Below the pieces are notes generated by a model that saw only the letters and a program-made list of their open reading frames with translations, did not search any database and was not told the origin of the DNA. Source: Lichenicoccus sp964242335 (GTDB lineage Bacteria; Pseudomonadota; Alphaproteobacteria; Acetobacterales; Acetobacteraceae). Taken from it: a stretch of 64,000 nucleotides of DNA. The DNA lies in assembly GCA_964242335.1 (NCBI GenBank), contig CAXTAY010000004.1, positions 1 to 64,000 of the forward strand. The letters run 5' to 3'. The position numbers and the translations under genes were made by a program. Shown here one piece after another: positions 34,786 to 44,018 of the stretch (positions are counted from its first letter, which is position 1; every line of letters starts with the position of its first letter).

Positions 34786-35092
34786 CGTCGTTGTGGCAGT
34801 CGTGAACGACGTTCTCTGTTCGTTTCCGCTCAAAACTGAGGTGTTTACTTGACTTTGCCTCATTTTTGGGAAGCCAAATTATCGGTTAGATTCCCGTTGC
34901 GACCCCCTAACCTCTGTTTTACTGTCCGCCACGGTCGTCACGATGACCGCAAGCTGTAACAGACGACGTATCCCGATCCCGTATGCACTCGAAAATCCGC
35001 GCTCGCGGCGTCGGTAGAACTGCGTTCAAAGCGGGACGTGGTCGTCGCGCCGATCGAGAATTCGGCCGCGTGCGTGGCTAGGAGTAAGGTGG
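34786..35092. other. AT-richer intergenic region upstream of dnaA
   Basis: This stretch, with the terminator before it, separates rpsT and dnaA by 380 bases and is clearly less GC-rich than the surroundings, mainly 34800-34925. TTGACT at 34849-34854 could be a -35, but no good -10 sits at 16-18 bases. TGAGG/CCTCA (around 34837-34864) forms a weak inverted repeat. One GANTC site lies here (34892-34896). I see no copy of the DnaA box TTATCCACA, so an origin cannot be claimed; a dnaA promoter region is the safer reading. Confidence 0.5.
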
Positions 35093-36676
35093 GTGAGAGT
35101 GGATTCGAGAAATCGTGCCGTCGAGCCTGACTTCGCGGCAACGGCCCGGGATCTGCCCAGTGACCTGGCGAGGGAACTACCCCGAGAACAGCCCCGAGAA
35201 CTGCCGACGGAGCTTCCCGTCGGCGAGCGCGCCGCAGCGACGATCCTGCCGCACCGGTTCGAGGCGAACTGGTCCCGCATCCGCTCGCGGCTGCAGGTCG
35301 AGGTCGGCGACGTCGAATACCGCACCTGGCTGCGTCAGATCCGCCTCGGCGATGCCGAAGGCGACGAGATCACGCTGCTGCTGCCGACCCGCTTCCTGCG
35401 CGACTGGGTACGCAGCCAGTACGGCGATCGGCTGAGCACGCTGTGGCACGCCGAGGTCACCGAGATCCGCCGCGTCGAGCTGCAGCTCGGCAGCGAACCC
35501 GATATCGGCCGCTCCGCCCCCGGCACCGGCACCGGTATCAGCCCCGGCATCGGCCATGACGTCGCGTCACCCGACGACGCCGGGCAGAACCGCGGACAGG
35601 CTCACGCCGTCGCCGCAGAGCCACCGGCGGCGGTCGCGGTCGCGCGCGCCGAGCTGGCGGCGCCGCTGGATCCCCGCTTCACCTTCGACAGCTTCGTGGT
35701 CGGCAAGCCCAACGAGTTCGCCCATGCCTGCGCGCGCCGCGTCGCAGAGCGGCCCTCCAGCCCGGGCTTCAATCCGCTGTTCCTGTATGGCGGCGTCGGG
35801 CTCGGCAAGACCCACCTGATGCACGCGATCGGCCTGGAGCTGACGCGCGGCGGGCGGGTGTCGGTCGCCTACATGTCGGCCGAGAAATTCATGTATCGCT
35901 TCATCGCCGCGATCCGCTCGCAATCGACGATGGAGTTCAAGGAGCAGCTGCGCTCCGTCGACGTGCTGATGATCGACGACCTGCAGTTCCTGATCGGCAA
36001 GGACAACACGCAGGAGGAGTTCTTCCACACCTTCAACGCGCTGGTCGATGCCGGCAAGCAGATCGTGGTCTCCGCCGACAAGTCGCCCTCGGATCTGTCG
36101 GGGCTCGAGGATCGGCTGCGCACGCGGCTGGGCTGCGGCATGGTCGCGGACCTGCACGCCACCACCTTCGAGCTGCGGATCTCGATCCTCGAGGCGAAGG
36201 CGGCGGCGTCGGGTGTCGCGGTGCCGCCCAAGGTGCTTGAGTTCCTGGCGCACAAGATCACCTCGAACGTGCGCGAGCTCGAGGGGGCGCTCAACCGCAT
36301 GATCGCGCACGCCAACCTGTTCGGCCGTCCGGTGACCCTGGAGGCGACGCAGGAGGTGCTGCACGACATCCTCAAGGCGCATGACCGGCGCGTCACCATC
36401 GAGGAGATCCAGCGCAAGGTCGCCGAGCACTGGAACATACGACTGACCGACATGTCGTCTGCGCGCCGGGCGCGCGCGGTGGCGCGACCGAGGCAGGTGG
36501 CGATGTTCCTCGCCAAGCAGCTCACCAGCCGCTCCCTGCCGGAGATCGGACGCAAGTTCGGCAACCGCGACCACACCACGGTGATGCACGCGGTCAGCCG
36601 CGTCGCCGAACTGATGGAGCGCGACACCGCGTTCGCCGAGGATGTCGAGCTGCTGCGCCGCATGCTGGAAAGCTGA
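35093..36676 (+). CDS. dnaA: Chromosomal replication initiator DnaA with a proline-rich N-terminal extension
   Basis: Binds DnaA boxes and melts the origin. The 527-residue product has domain I (about 50-125; WSRIRSRLQ and EYRTWLRQI), a variable linker (about 135-195), the AAA+ domain (about 200-420; Walker A GGVGLGKTHLM, Walker B MIDDLQFL) and the C-terminal DNA-binding domain with GRKFGNRDHTTVMHAV. Before domain I lie about 45 extra residues with tandem ELPREQP/ELPTELP units. The GTG at 35093 has AGGAG 8 bases upstream; a second GTG is at 35099. Next is dnaN, 172 bases away. Confidence 0.95.
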   Translation: MRVDSRNRAVEPDFAATARDLPSDLARELPREQPRELPTELPVGERAAATILPHRFEANWSRIRSRLQVEVGDVEYRTWLRQIRLGDAEGDEITLLLPTRFLRDWVRSQYGDRLSTLWHAEVTEIRRVELQLGSEPDIGRSAPGTGTGISPGIGHDVASPDDAGQNRGQAHAVAAEPPAAVAVARAELAAPLDPRFTFDSFVVGKPNEFAHACARRVAERPSSPGFNPLFLYGGVGLGKTHLMHAIGLELTRGGRVSVAYMSAEKFMYRFIAAIRSQSTMEFKEQLRSVDVLMIDDLQFLIGKDNTQEEFFHTFNALVDAGKQIVVSADKSPSDLSGLEDRLRTRLGCGMVADLHATTFELRISILEAKAAASGVAVPPKVLEFLAHKITSNVRELEGALNRMIAHANLFGRPVTLEATQEVLHDILKAHDRRVTIEEIQRKVAEHWNIRLTDMSSARRARAVARPRQVAMFLAKQLTSRSLPEIGRKFGNRDHTTVMHAVSRVAELMERDTAFAEDVELLRRMLES

Positions 36677-36848
36677 GCTCCCGGCCTCCGGAGCGCGGCT
36701 TCGGGGCCCGACGGCATGCCGTCGCGCGCGACTAGATCGGCGGGGTTCCGCGGGACGGAGGTCCAATTCGGGCTGTTTGCGGTCCGGTTCAGGGCTGCTA
36801 ATCTCGCGCCCCCGGATCCGCACGTCCGGCGCAGAGGACTCGCTTATC

Positions 36849-37973
36849 ATGAAGCTGAAGGCCGATCGCGCGACGCTGCTCAAGGCGCTCGCCCATATCC
36901 AGAGCGTGGCCGAGAAGCGCAACACCATCCCGATCCTGGCCAACGTGCTGATCGCGGCGCGCGACGGCCGGCTCAGCCTGACCGCGACCGACATGGAGAT
37001 CGCGGTGGTCGAGACCATCGCCGCCGGGGTGTCGCGTGACGGCGCCACCACCGCGCCCGCGTCGGTGCTCTACGAGATCGTGCGCAAGCTGCCGGACGGT
37101 GCGGAGATCGAACTCGACCATGCCGGCGGCGACGCGCCGCTGGCGTTGCGTGCCGGACGCTACGCGACCAGTCTCAACGTGCTGGCGATCGACGACTTCC
37201 CGTCGATGACGGCGGGCACCCTGCCGCACAGGTTCCGCATCCCGTCGGGGATGCTGCGCGGCCTGATCGACCGCACCCGGTTTGCGATCTCCACCGAGGA
37301 GACGCGCTACTACCTGAACGGCATCTACCTGCACGTGGCCGAGGCAGAGACCGGCGCGATGCTGCGTGCGGTCGCGACCGACGGCCATCGGCTGGCGCGG
37401 GTGCAGACAGAGCTGCCGGACGGTGCGGCCGGCATGCCGGGCGTGATCGTGCCGCGCAAGACGATCAACGAGGTACGCAAGCTGCTCGACGAGGCCGCGG
37501 AAGATGTCGAGCTGTCGCTGTCGGAGACGCGCATCCAGTTCGTGGTCGGCAGCGTCATGCTGACCAGCAAGCTGATCGACGGCACCTTCCCCGAGTACGA
37601 GCGCGTCATCCCGCGCGACAACGACAAGATCCTTCGTGTCGGCAAGAAGGATTTCAGCGATGCGGTGGCGCGCGTGGCCGCGATCAGCCAGGAGCGGTCG
37701 CGCCCGGTGAAGCTCTCGATCGAGCGCAACCTGCTGACCCTGTCGGCGGCGAGCCCGGATCAGGGCACCGCCAAGGAGGAGCTCGATGACGGGCGGGTCA
37801 GCTACGACGCGACCCCGCTCGAGATCGGCTTCCAGGCCCGCTACCTGAACGACATCACCGACCAGATCGAGAAGGACGTCGAGTTCGCGTTCTCCGACAG
37901 CGCGGCGCCGACCGTGGTGCGGGACGTCGACAGCCCGTCGGCGCTCTACGTGCTGATGCCGATGCGGGTCTGA
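36849..37973 (+). CDS. dnaN: DNA polymerase III sliding clamp, beta subunit
   Basis: Ring-shaped processivity factor. The 374-residue product has three clamp repeats: MKLKADRATLLKALAHIQSV at the start, TDGHRLA in the second, and the C-terminal LMPMRV typical of the hydrophobic-groove end. A perfect 14-bp palindrome GACGGCATGCCGTC lies upstream at 36710-36723. Confidence 0.96.
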   Translation: MKLKADRATLLKALAHIQSVAEKRNTIPILANVLIAARDGRLSLTATDMEIAVVETIAAGVSRDGATTAPASVLYEIVRKLPDGAEIELDHAGGDAPLALRAGRYATSLNVLAIDDFPSMTAGTLPHRFRIPSGMLRGLIDRTRFAISTEETRYYLNGIYLHVAEAETGAMLRAVATDGHRLARVQTELPDGAAGMPGVIVPRKTINEVRKLLDEAAEDVELSLSETRIQFVVGSVMLTSKLIDGTFPEYERVIPRDNDKILRVGKKDFSDAVARVAAISQERSRPVKLSIERNLLTLSAASPDQGTAKEELDDGRVSYDATPLEIGFQARYLNDITDQIEKDVEFAFSDSAAPTVVRDVDSPSALYVLMPMRV

Positions 37974-38030
37974 GACGAAGCTGGGTTTTTATCGGGCGGA
38001 CGCCCCGACCTCACGGCCGATCCCGGACGC

Positions 38031-39215
38031 ATGCTGACCCTGCAACGGCTGGCGCTGAGCGAGTTCCGCAACTACGCCAGCCTGACCTGGAACTGCTCGG
38101 CGCGGATCAGCGTGCTGAGCGGGGCCAACGGCAGCGGCAAGACCAACCTGCTGGAGGCGCTGTCGCTGCTGGTGCCGGGACGCGGCCTGCGCGGGGCGCG
38201 CCTGGTCGAGCTGCCGCGCGCCGAGGCGGCGCAGCAGGTTCCCTCCTGCTGGGCGGTGGCGGCGCGGCTCGCCGATGCCGGCGGATCGTTCGAGATCGGC
38301 ACCGGCACCACGCCGGACGCGGCCGCCGGACGACGCGTGTTCCGCCTCGACGGGCTGCCGGCGCGAAGCCGTGCCGCGGTCGCGGAGCGGCTGAGTGCGG
38401 TCTGGCTGACGCCGCAGATGGACCGGCTGTTCATCGAGGGTGCGTCCGGCCGCCGGCGCTTCCTGGACCGGCTGGTGCTGGCGCTGCAGCCAGAGCACGC
38501 CCGCGAGGTGGCGGCGCACGACGAGGCGCTGCAGGGACGCAACCGGCTGCTGCAGCAGGGCTGCACCGACCTGGCCTGGCTGGACGGCCTGGAGCATTCG
38601 CTGGCCCGTCACGCGGTGGCGGTGAGTGCGGCGCGGCGCACCCTGGTCGCCAGGATGAACCTGCTGGCGCGCGCACCGGCGCCGCGGGGCGGCTTTCCGC
38701 CGGCTCTGCTGGGGCTGGATTGCGCCGTCGCCGGGCGGCTGGAGCATGCGCCGGCGCTGGCGGTCGAGGACTGGCTGCGCGAGACGCTGCGGGTGCGCCG
38801 GCAGCCGGACGCGGCGGCGGGGGGCGCGTCGCTGGGCGCGCACCGTGCCGACCTGCGGCTCAGCGACCTGCGTTCGGGACGCCCGGCACAGCTGGGCAGC
38901 ACCGGGCAGCAGAAGGCGCTGCTGATCGGCACGGTGCTGTCGCACGCAGCACTGATCGCGTCGGTGCGCGGCGAGGCGCCGCTGCTGCTGCTCGACGAGC
39001 CGCTGGTGCACCTGGACGGCGCCCACCGCGCCGCCCTGTTCGAGGCCCTGCTGCAGCTGCCGGCGCCGGTGCTGCTGACGGGCACCGATCCGGAGCCATT
39101 CGCGCCGCTGGCGAGGCATGCCGAGATGCTGCGCGTCGCCTGTGGAAAACTTGAGCCGGAGGCGGCTTTTCCGATGCGCGAAGCTGGCCCCGCGGGAGCG
39201 GCTGCGGTAGGATGA
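38031..39215 (+). CDS. recF: DNA replication and repair ATPase RecF
   Basis: SMC-like ATPase that loads RecA at gaps. The 394-residue product has Walker A GANGSGKTNLLEA at residue 32, the ABC signature region STGQQKALL and Walker B LLLLDEPLVHLD. Starts 57 bases after dnaN. A DnaA-box-like TGTGGAAAA lies near its end (about 39142-39150). Confidence 0.93.
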   Translation: MLTLQRLALSEFRNYASLTWNCSARISVLSGANGSGKTNLLEALSLLVPGRGLRGARLVELPRAEAAQQVPSCWAVAARLADAGGSFEIGTGTTPDAAAGRRVFRLDGLPARSRAAVAERLSAVWLTPQMDRLFIEGASGRRRFLDRLVLALQPEHAREVAAHDEALQGRNRLLQQGCTDLAWLDGLEHSLARHAVAVSAARRTLVARMNLLARAPAPRGGFPPALLGLDCAVAGRLEHAPALAVEDWLRETLRVRRQPDAAAGGASLGAHRADLRLSDLRSGRPAQLGSTGQQKALLIGTVLSHAALIASVRGEAPLLLLDEPLVHLDGAHRAALFEALLQLPAPVLLTGTDPEPFAPLARHAEMLRVACGKLEPEAAFPMREAGPAGAAAVG

Positions 39216-39255
39216 TTCTTCAATATTTATCAGAGATCTGGAGCACCAAGCCGGC

Positions 39256-41688
39256 ATGTCCGACAACGCCGAGCCTGCCGCCGCGTCCGCGCCGAGGCTG
39301 AACGCCGCGCCGCCGCCGGAAGCGACGCTGGTCAATGGTCACGACAGCTACGACGCGGCGTCGATCTCGGTGCTCAAGGGGCTGGACGCGGTGCGCAAGC
39401 GTCCGGGCATGTATATCGGCGACACCGACGACGGGTCGGGCCTGCATCACATGGCGTTCGAGATCATCGACAACGCCGTCGACGAGGCACAGGCCGGCTT
39501 CGCCACCTCCTGCACCGTGGTGCTGAACGGCGACGGCTCGGTCTCGGTGCGCGACAACGGCCGCGGCATCCCCACCGACATGCATGTCGAGGAGGGCGTC
39601 AGCGCCGCCGAGGTGGTGCTGACCAAGCTTCACGCCGGCGGCAAGTTCAACCAGAACTCCTACAAGGTCTCCGGCGGACTGCACGGTGTCGGGGCCGCCG
39701 TGGTCAATGCGCTATCCGAATGGATGGACGTGCGCATCTGGCGCGAGGGCACCGAGCACCGCATTCGCTTCCGGCACGGCGATACCGAGGCGCCGCTGCA
39801 CGTGGTCGGTCCGAGCGCGGCACCGCGCGGCACCGAGGTGAGCTTCAAGCCGAGTGCCGCCACCTTCGCCAAGACCGAGTTCGAGTTCCCGATCCTCGAA
39901 CGTCGCCTGCGCGAGCTCGCCTTTCTCAATTCGGGGCTCGAGATCTTCCTGCGCGACGAGCGTCATGCGCCGGTGCAGGAACAGCGCTTCATCTACGAGG
40001 GCGGCCTGGTCGCGTTCGTCGAGTGGCTCGACCGCGGCAAGATCCCGGTGGCGACGCCGCCGATCACCGCGCTCGGCCAGGACAACGCGCAGGGCATACG
40101 GGTCGAGTTCGCGCTGTCCTGGAACGACAGCTTCCACGAGACCATGCTGTGCTACACCAACAACATCCCGCAGCGCGACGGCGGCTCGCATCTCGCGGGC
40201 TTCCGCCAGGCCCTGACCCGCGTCGTCGGCAAGTATGCCGAAGGGCTCGGCAAGAAGGAGGCGCTGACGCTCGCCGGCGAGGACATGCGCGAGGGCATGA
40301 CCGCGGTGCTGTCGGTGAAGGTTCCGGATCCGAAATTCTCCTCGCAGACCAAGGACAAGCTGGTCAGCTCGGAAGTGCAGCCGGTGGTGCAGGCGGCGAC
40401 CGCGGACGCGATCGCGCACTGGTTCGAGACCCATCCCAAGGAAGCCCGCTCGATCATCGGCAAGGTGATGGACGCCGCCGCCGCGCGCGAGGCGGCGCGC
40501 AAGGCGCGCGAGCTGACGCGCAGGAAGGGCGTGCTCGACATCTCCACGCTGCCCGGCAAGCTCGCCGACTGCCAGGAGCGCGACGCCGCGAAGGCCGAGA
40601 NNNNNNNNNNGATCCTGCCGCTGAAGGGCAAGATCCTGAACGTCGAGCGCGCGCGCTTCGACCGCATGCTGGGCTCGGCGGAGATCGGCACCCTGATCAC
40701 CGCCCTCGGCACCGGTATCGGCCACGGCGAGCCGGACCAGGGCGGCTTCTCGCTGGCCAAGCTGCGCTACCACCGCATCGTCATCATGACCGACGCCGAT
40801 GTCGACGGCTCGCACATCCGCACCCTGCTGCTGACCTTCTTCTTCCGGCAGATGCCGGAGCTGATCGAGCGCGGCCATCTCTATATCGCCCAGCCGCCGC
40901 TGTATCGCGCCAAGCGCGGCAACGAGGAGCGCTACCTGAAGAACGACGCCCAGCTCGAGCAGTACCTGCTCGACAAGGCGCTTTCGCACTCGCGGCTGAC
41001 CTATTCCGACGGGCGGGTGCTGCAGGGGCTGGAGCTCGCCGCCGAGACCGCCTGGCTGCACGACGCGACGCGGGCGCTGCGCCGGCTGTCGGTGACCGCA
41101 CCGGTGTGGATCCTGGAGCAGGCGGCGATCGTCGGCGCGCTGACCGCCGACGTCGCCCGCGGGCAGGCGCGGGCGCAGCCGCTGGCGGCGCGGCTGGACG
41201 CGGCGTCGCTGCCGGCGGAGCGTGGCTGGGTGGTGTCGGTCGATGCCGGCGGGCTGCATCTGGGGCGCAGCGTGCGCGGCGTCGGCGAGCGCTACCATAT
41301 CGAGGCCAGCGCGCTGCGCAGCGCCGACGTACTGTGGCTCGCGGAACGCGCCGAGTTGCTGGCGCGCGATTTCGGTACGGAGCCGGCGATGCTGTCGCTC
41401 GACAACCACGACGCCGCAGTGGCCGGCCCGGCGAGCGCCTATGACCGCATCCTGGCACAGGGCCGCAAGGGCCTGGCGATCCAGCGCTTCAAGGGCCTGG
41501 GCGAGATGAACGCGGAGCAGCTCTGGCGGACCACGCTGGATCCGTCGGCGCGCACCCTGCTTCAGGTCAAGGTCGGCGATATCGAGAGTGCCGCCCTGGT
41601 GTTCTCGACCCTGATGGGCGACGTGGTCGAGCCGCGCCGCGACTTTATCGTCGGCAACGCGCTGAAGGTGGCCAACCTCGACGTGTGA
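39256..41688 (+). CDS. gyrB: DNA gyrase subunit B, interrupted by an assembly gap
   Basis: ATPase subunit of gyrase, which introduces negative supercoils. It has the GHKL ATP-binding part (KRPGMYIGDT near residue 45, EIIDNAVDEA, GRGIPTD, GGLHGVGAAVVNAL), the transducer domain, the second TOPRIM metal motif DADVDGSHIRTL and the C-terminal QRFKGLGEMNAEQLW. After AKAE ten N interrupt the sequence, and it resumes at ILPLKGKILN. In the family about 23 residues, including EGDSAGGSAK with the first catalytic glutamate, lie between these points; only four codons are spanned here. The frame is kept by chance or by gap-length convention. Confidence 0.95.
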   Translation: MSDNAEPAAASAPRLNAAPPPEATLVNGHDSYDAASISVLKGLDAVRKRPGMYIGDTDDGSGLHHMAFEIIDNAVDEAQAGFATSCTVVLNGDGSVSVRDNGRGIPTDMHVEEGVSAAEVVLTKLHAGGKFNQNSYKVSGGLHGVGAAVVNALSEWMDVRIWREGTEHRIRFRHGDTEAPLHVVGPSAAPRGTEVSFKPSAATFAKTEFEFPILERRLRELAFLNSGLEIFLRDERHAPVQEQRFIYEGGLVAFVEWLDRGKIPVATPPITALGQDNAQGIRVEFALSWNDSFHETMLCYTNNIPQRDGGSHLAGFRQALTRVVGKYAEGLGKKEALTLAGEDMREGMTAVLSVKVPDPKFSSQTKDKLVSSEVQPVVQAATADAIAHWFETHPKEARSIIGKVMDAAAAREAARKARELTRRKGVLDISTLPGKLADCQERDAAKAEXXXXILPLKGKILNVERARFDRMLGSAEIGTLITALGTGIGHGEPDQGGFSLAKLRYHRIVIMTDADVDGSHIRTLLLTFFFRQMPELIERGHLYIAQPPLYRAKRGNEERYLKNDAQLEQYLLDKALSHSRLTYSDGRVLQGLELAAETAWLHDATRALRRLSVTAPVWILEQAAIVGALTADVARGQARAQPLAARLDAASLPAERGWVVSVDAGGLHLGRSVRGVGERYHIEASALRSADVLWLAERAELLARDFGTEPAMLSLDNHDAAVAGPASAYDRILAQGRKGLAIQRFKGLGEMNAEQLWRTTLDPSARTLLQVKVGDIESAALVFSTLMGDVVEPRRDFIVGNALKVANLDV
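40601..40610. other. Run of 10 N: assembly gap of unknown true length
   Basis: Ten undetermined bases inside gyrB. Comparison with the normal spacing of the TOPRIM motif suggests roughly 67 real bases belong here. All coordinates downstream are therefore likely shifted relative to the true chromosome. Confidence 0.9.
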
Positions 41689-41721
41689 CGCATCGCCCGG
41701 ATGATGGGCTGCGCGCGCGCC

Positions 41722-42183
41722 TCACCAGCCCATGCTGCCGGGCACACCCTTGAACGGTCCCTTGAGGTCGCTGGTGATCCAGCCGCCGTAGAACCCGCCT
41801 GGTTGCGGCGTCACCCGCTCGTCGGCCACGAAGCAGCCATCCATCGGGCCGGCATAGACCGCGAGATGGTCGCGCAGGGCGACGAAGCCGGGCGTCGGCT
41901 CGGGATAGCTCCAGGCCACGCGCTCGGCGAGGCGGCCGCCGGCGCGCAGGCTCCAGTAGCGCGCCAGACCCTTCCACTCGCAGAAACTGGTGCCGGATGC
42001 CGGTTCCAGGACGCCCTCGGCGAAGGCGTCGCGCGGCAGGTAGTAGACCGGCGGATGGCTGGTCTCGAGCACGCGGAACGCGGCCCGCGTGTCGGCGACC
42101 GTGGTGCCGCCGAACACGATGCGTATGCGTGCGGCGACCGGCTGCAGCGCCGGCGGTCTCGGGTAGGTCCAGACGTCTTCCAT
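41722..42183 (-). CDS. DUF427 family protein
   Basis: A 153-residue cytosolic protein with the DUF427 pattern: FGGTTVADTRAAFRVLETSHPPVYY, CEWKGLARYW, and WSYPEPTPGFVALRDHLAVYAGPMD. Family function is unknown; the fold is a small beta barrel. ATG at 42183 is the family-like start, though the frame is open to 42318. Divergent from the SCO gene, convergent with gyrB. Confidence 0.88.
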   Translation of the reverse strand: MEDVWTYPRPPALQPVAARIRIVFGGTTVADTRAAFRVLETSHPPVYYLPRDAFAEGVLEPASGTSFCEWKGLARYWSLRAGGRLAERVAWSYPEPTPGFVALRDHLAVYAGPMDGCFVADERVTPQPGGFYGGWITSDLKGPFKGVPGSMGW

Positions 42184-42226
42184 CGTGGTCGTGCACTTTC
42201 CGCTGATCCCGTGCGGACATGGTATC

Positions 42227-43072
42227 ATGCGCGGGCGTCGCCCAGTCGCCGTCGGGAGCGGGATCATCGTCAAGCGTTGGGTCTGGTGCCTCGCCCTGCT
42301 GTCGCTGATGCTCCGCATGACGGACGGGCGTGCCGCACGGCCCGACCTCGACGGCGTCGTCTACGAGCAGCGTCTCGGCGCGAGCCTGCCGTTGACACGG
42401 CGTTTCCGCGAGCAGGACGGGCGCGACGTGCGGCTCGGCGACGTGGTGCGCGATCGGCCGACCGTGCTGGCGCTAGGCTACTTCGCCTGTCCCTCGCTGT
42501 GCGGGCTGATCCGCGACGACCTGTTCGCGGCCCTGGCGCAGAGCGGGCTGCGTGCGGGCCCGGATTACCAGCTGGTGTTCCTGAGCATCGATGCCGCCGA
42601 GACCGCCGCCGACGCCGCGACGGCGATGCGCTCGGACCTGCGGCAGTACCCTGAGCCGGGTGCCGCGGCCGGCTGGCACTTCCTGACCGGGCGCCAGGAC
42701 GACATCGCCGCGATCGAGGCCGCGGTCGGCTATCGCAGCCGCTACGACCTCTCGCTCAAGCAGTTCATCCATCCCGCCGGCCTCGTGTTCCTCACGCCCG
42801 GCGGGCGGATCTCCGGCTACCTGCTCGGCGTCGGCTATACCGCGGGGGACGTGCGGACCGGCCTGGTGCGGGCGCGAGACGGCGGGATCGCGCGCGCGGC
42901 ACTGCCGATCCTGCTGGTGTGCTTCCACTACGACGCGACGACCGGCCGCTACTCGCTCGCCGTCGTCAAGCTGCTGCGGCTCGCCGGCGGCCTGACGGTC
43001 GCGATGATCGTGGTCCTGCTGCTGCTGCTGCGCCGGCGGGTCAGCGGGTCGGCCGATCAGCGGGTCAGGTAG
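42227..43072 (+). CDS. SCO1/SenC-family copper chaperone with C-terminal membrane anchor
   Basis: About 281 residues. An N-terminal hydrophobic segment (WCLALLSLMLRM) is followed by a thioredoxin-like domain carrying the copper-binding CPSLC (CxxxC) and a downstream histidine in KQFIHPAG. A membrane helix near the C-terminus (LTVAMIVVLLLLLRR) anchors it. SCO proteins deliver copper to the CuA site of cytochrome oxidase subunit II, which fits the convergent caa3 oxidase operon. Its last 16 bases overlap the end of the subunit IV gene on the other strand. Confidence 0.88.
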   Translation: MRGRRPVAVGSGIIVKRWVWCLALLSLMLRMTDGRAARPDLDGVVYEQRLGASLPLTRRFREQDGRDVRLGDVVRDRPTVLALGYFACPSLCGLIRDDLFAALAQSGLRAGPDYQLVFLSIDAAETAADAATAMRSDLRQYPEPGAAAGWHFLTGRQDDIAAIEAAVGYRSRYDLSLKQFIHPAGLVFLTPGGRISGYLLGVGYTAGDVRTGLVRARDGGIARAALPILLVCFHYDATTGRYSLAVVKLLRLAGGLTVAMIVVLLLLLRRRVSGSADQRVR

Positions 43073-43362
43073 TCGAGCATCGTCATCATGAACAGGGTCG
43101 CGACCCAGACGAAGCCCAGACCCGAGAAGAAGCGCAGCAGCGAGGTCTCGTCGCGCACCTCCATGGTGAACAGCAGCACGGTCAGCACCATGACGACGAG
43201 CAGCGCGAACTCGATGATCGCGCCGGTCCGCGACGGCGCCAGCGCGCCGAGCAGCACGACGCCGGCCAGGCAGCAGAGCAGCGCGGCGAAGGCGAAGAAC
43301 GGCACGCGCATCTGCCGCCTGATCTCGCGTCGCTGCTCGGCGGTGAGGGCGTCCCGCTTCAT
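43057..43362 (-). CDS. Cytochrome c oxidase subunit IV-like protein
   Basis: A 101-residue protein with three predicted membrane helices (VPFFAFAALLCCLAGVVLL, IIEFALLVVMVLTVLLF, FVWVATLFMMTMLDYL). This matches the small subunit IV of caa3-type oxidases by size, topology and position as the last gene of the oxidase set. Its start overlaps the stop of subunit III by 4 bases. Confidence 0.8.
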   Translation of the reverse strand: MKRDALTAEQRREIRRQMRVPFFAFAALLCCLAGVVLLGALAPSRTGAIIEFALLVVMVLTVLLFTMEVRDETSLLRFFSGLGFVWVATLFMMTMLDYLTR

Positions 43363-44018
43363 CGCGCCAGCACGTAGAGCGTGAGGAACACGATGATCCA
43401 GATCAGGTCGATGAAGTGCCAGTACAGGCCGTAGATCTCGATCCAGTTCTGGTGCTGCCGCAGGAAGCCCGGCTGCCTCGCGCGATGGGTCATCCACAGC
43501 AGGATGCCGACGCCGGTGGTGAGGTGGAAGGCGTGCAGCGCGGTGGTCACGAAATACAGGTCGACGAACAGGATCGAGGCCGGATCGCCGGACAGCGCGT
43601 AGGGCCGCTGCAGGAACGGCATCATGTGCTCGACGTAGTCCTGGTAGTACTCGTAGCCCTTCAGCAGCAGGAACAGGCTGCCGAGGCCCGCGGTCGCCAG
43701 CATGCACCGGATCATCCACCCGCGGTGGCCGAGGCGGGACAGCACGATGGCGCCCGACATGGTCAGGCTCGAGCAGATCAGCACCGCGGTGTTGCTGGCG
43801 CCGATCCAGAACTTGAAGTGGTCGGCGGCCGCGGTCACCGAGGCCGGATGCATCGTGTGCAGCACCAGGGCGATCACGAACAGTCCCGCGAACAGCAGCA
43901 GCTCGGTCAGCAGCCAGGCCCAGATGCCGAGCTTCGCCGCCCGCCGCTGCTGAGCGGCATTGCTGAACTGCTCGGCCAGCGTGACGCCGCCGACGAGCCG
44001 ACCTGCCGCGTCAGACAT
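43359..44018 (-). CDS. ctaE: Cytochrome c oxidase subunit III
   Basis: A 219-residue membrane protein with five predicted helices and the COX3 features WLLTELLLFAGLF, LKGYEYYQDYVEH, DLYFVTTALHAFHLTTG and YWHFIDLIWIIVF. Subunit III stabilises the oxygen-reducing core. It overlaps subunit I by 8 bases and subunit IV by 4. Confidence 0.94.
   Translation of the reverse strand: MSDAAGRLVGGVTLAEQFSNAAQQRRAAKLGIWAWLLTELLLFAGLFVIALVLHTMHPASVTAAADHFKFWIGASNTAVLICSSLTMSGAIVLSRLGHRGWMIRCMLATAGLGSLFLLLKGYEYYQDYVEHMMPFLQRPYALSGDPASILFVDLYFVTTALHAFHLTTGVGILLWMTHRARQPGFLRQHQNWIEIYGLYWHFIDLIWIIVFLTLYVLAR

Noticed and set aside
34786..35092. Chromosomal replication origin upstream of dnaA
   Set aside because: The region is AT-richer, but I found no TTATCCACA-type DnaA boxes or clear clusters, and alphaproteobacterial origins often lie away from dnaA. 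A box count across the region and a GC-skew plot of the chromosome would decide.
39142..39150. Single DnaA-box-like TGTGGAAAA near the end of recF
   Set aside because: It is a lone, imperfect match inside a coding region, well within chance.
40601..40610. gyrB as a frameshifted or deleted pseudogene
   Set aside because: The missing residues coincide with N bases and both flanks are perfectly conserved, so it is an assembly gap.
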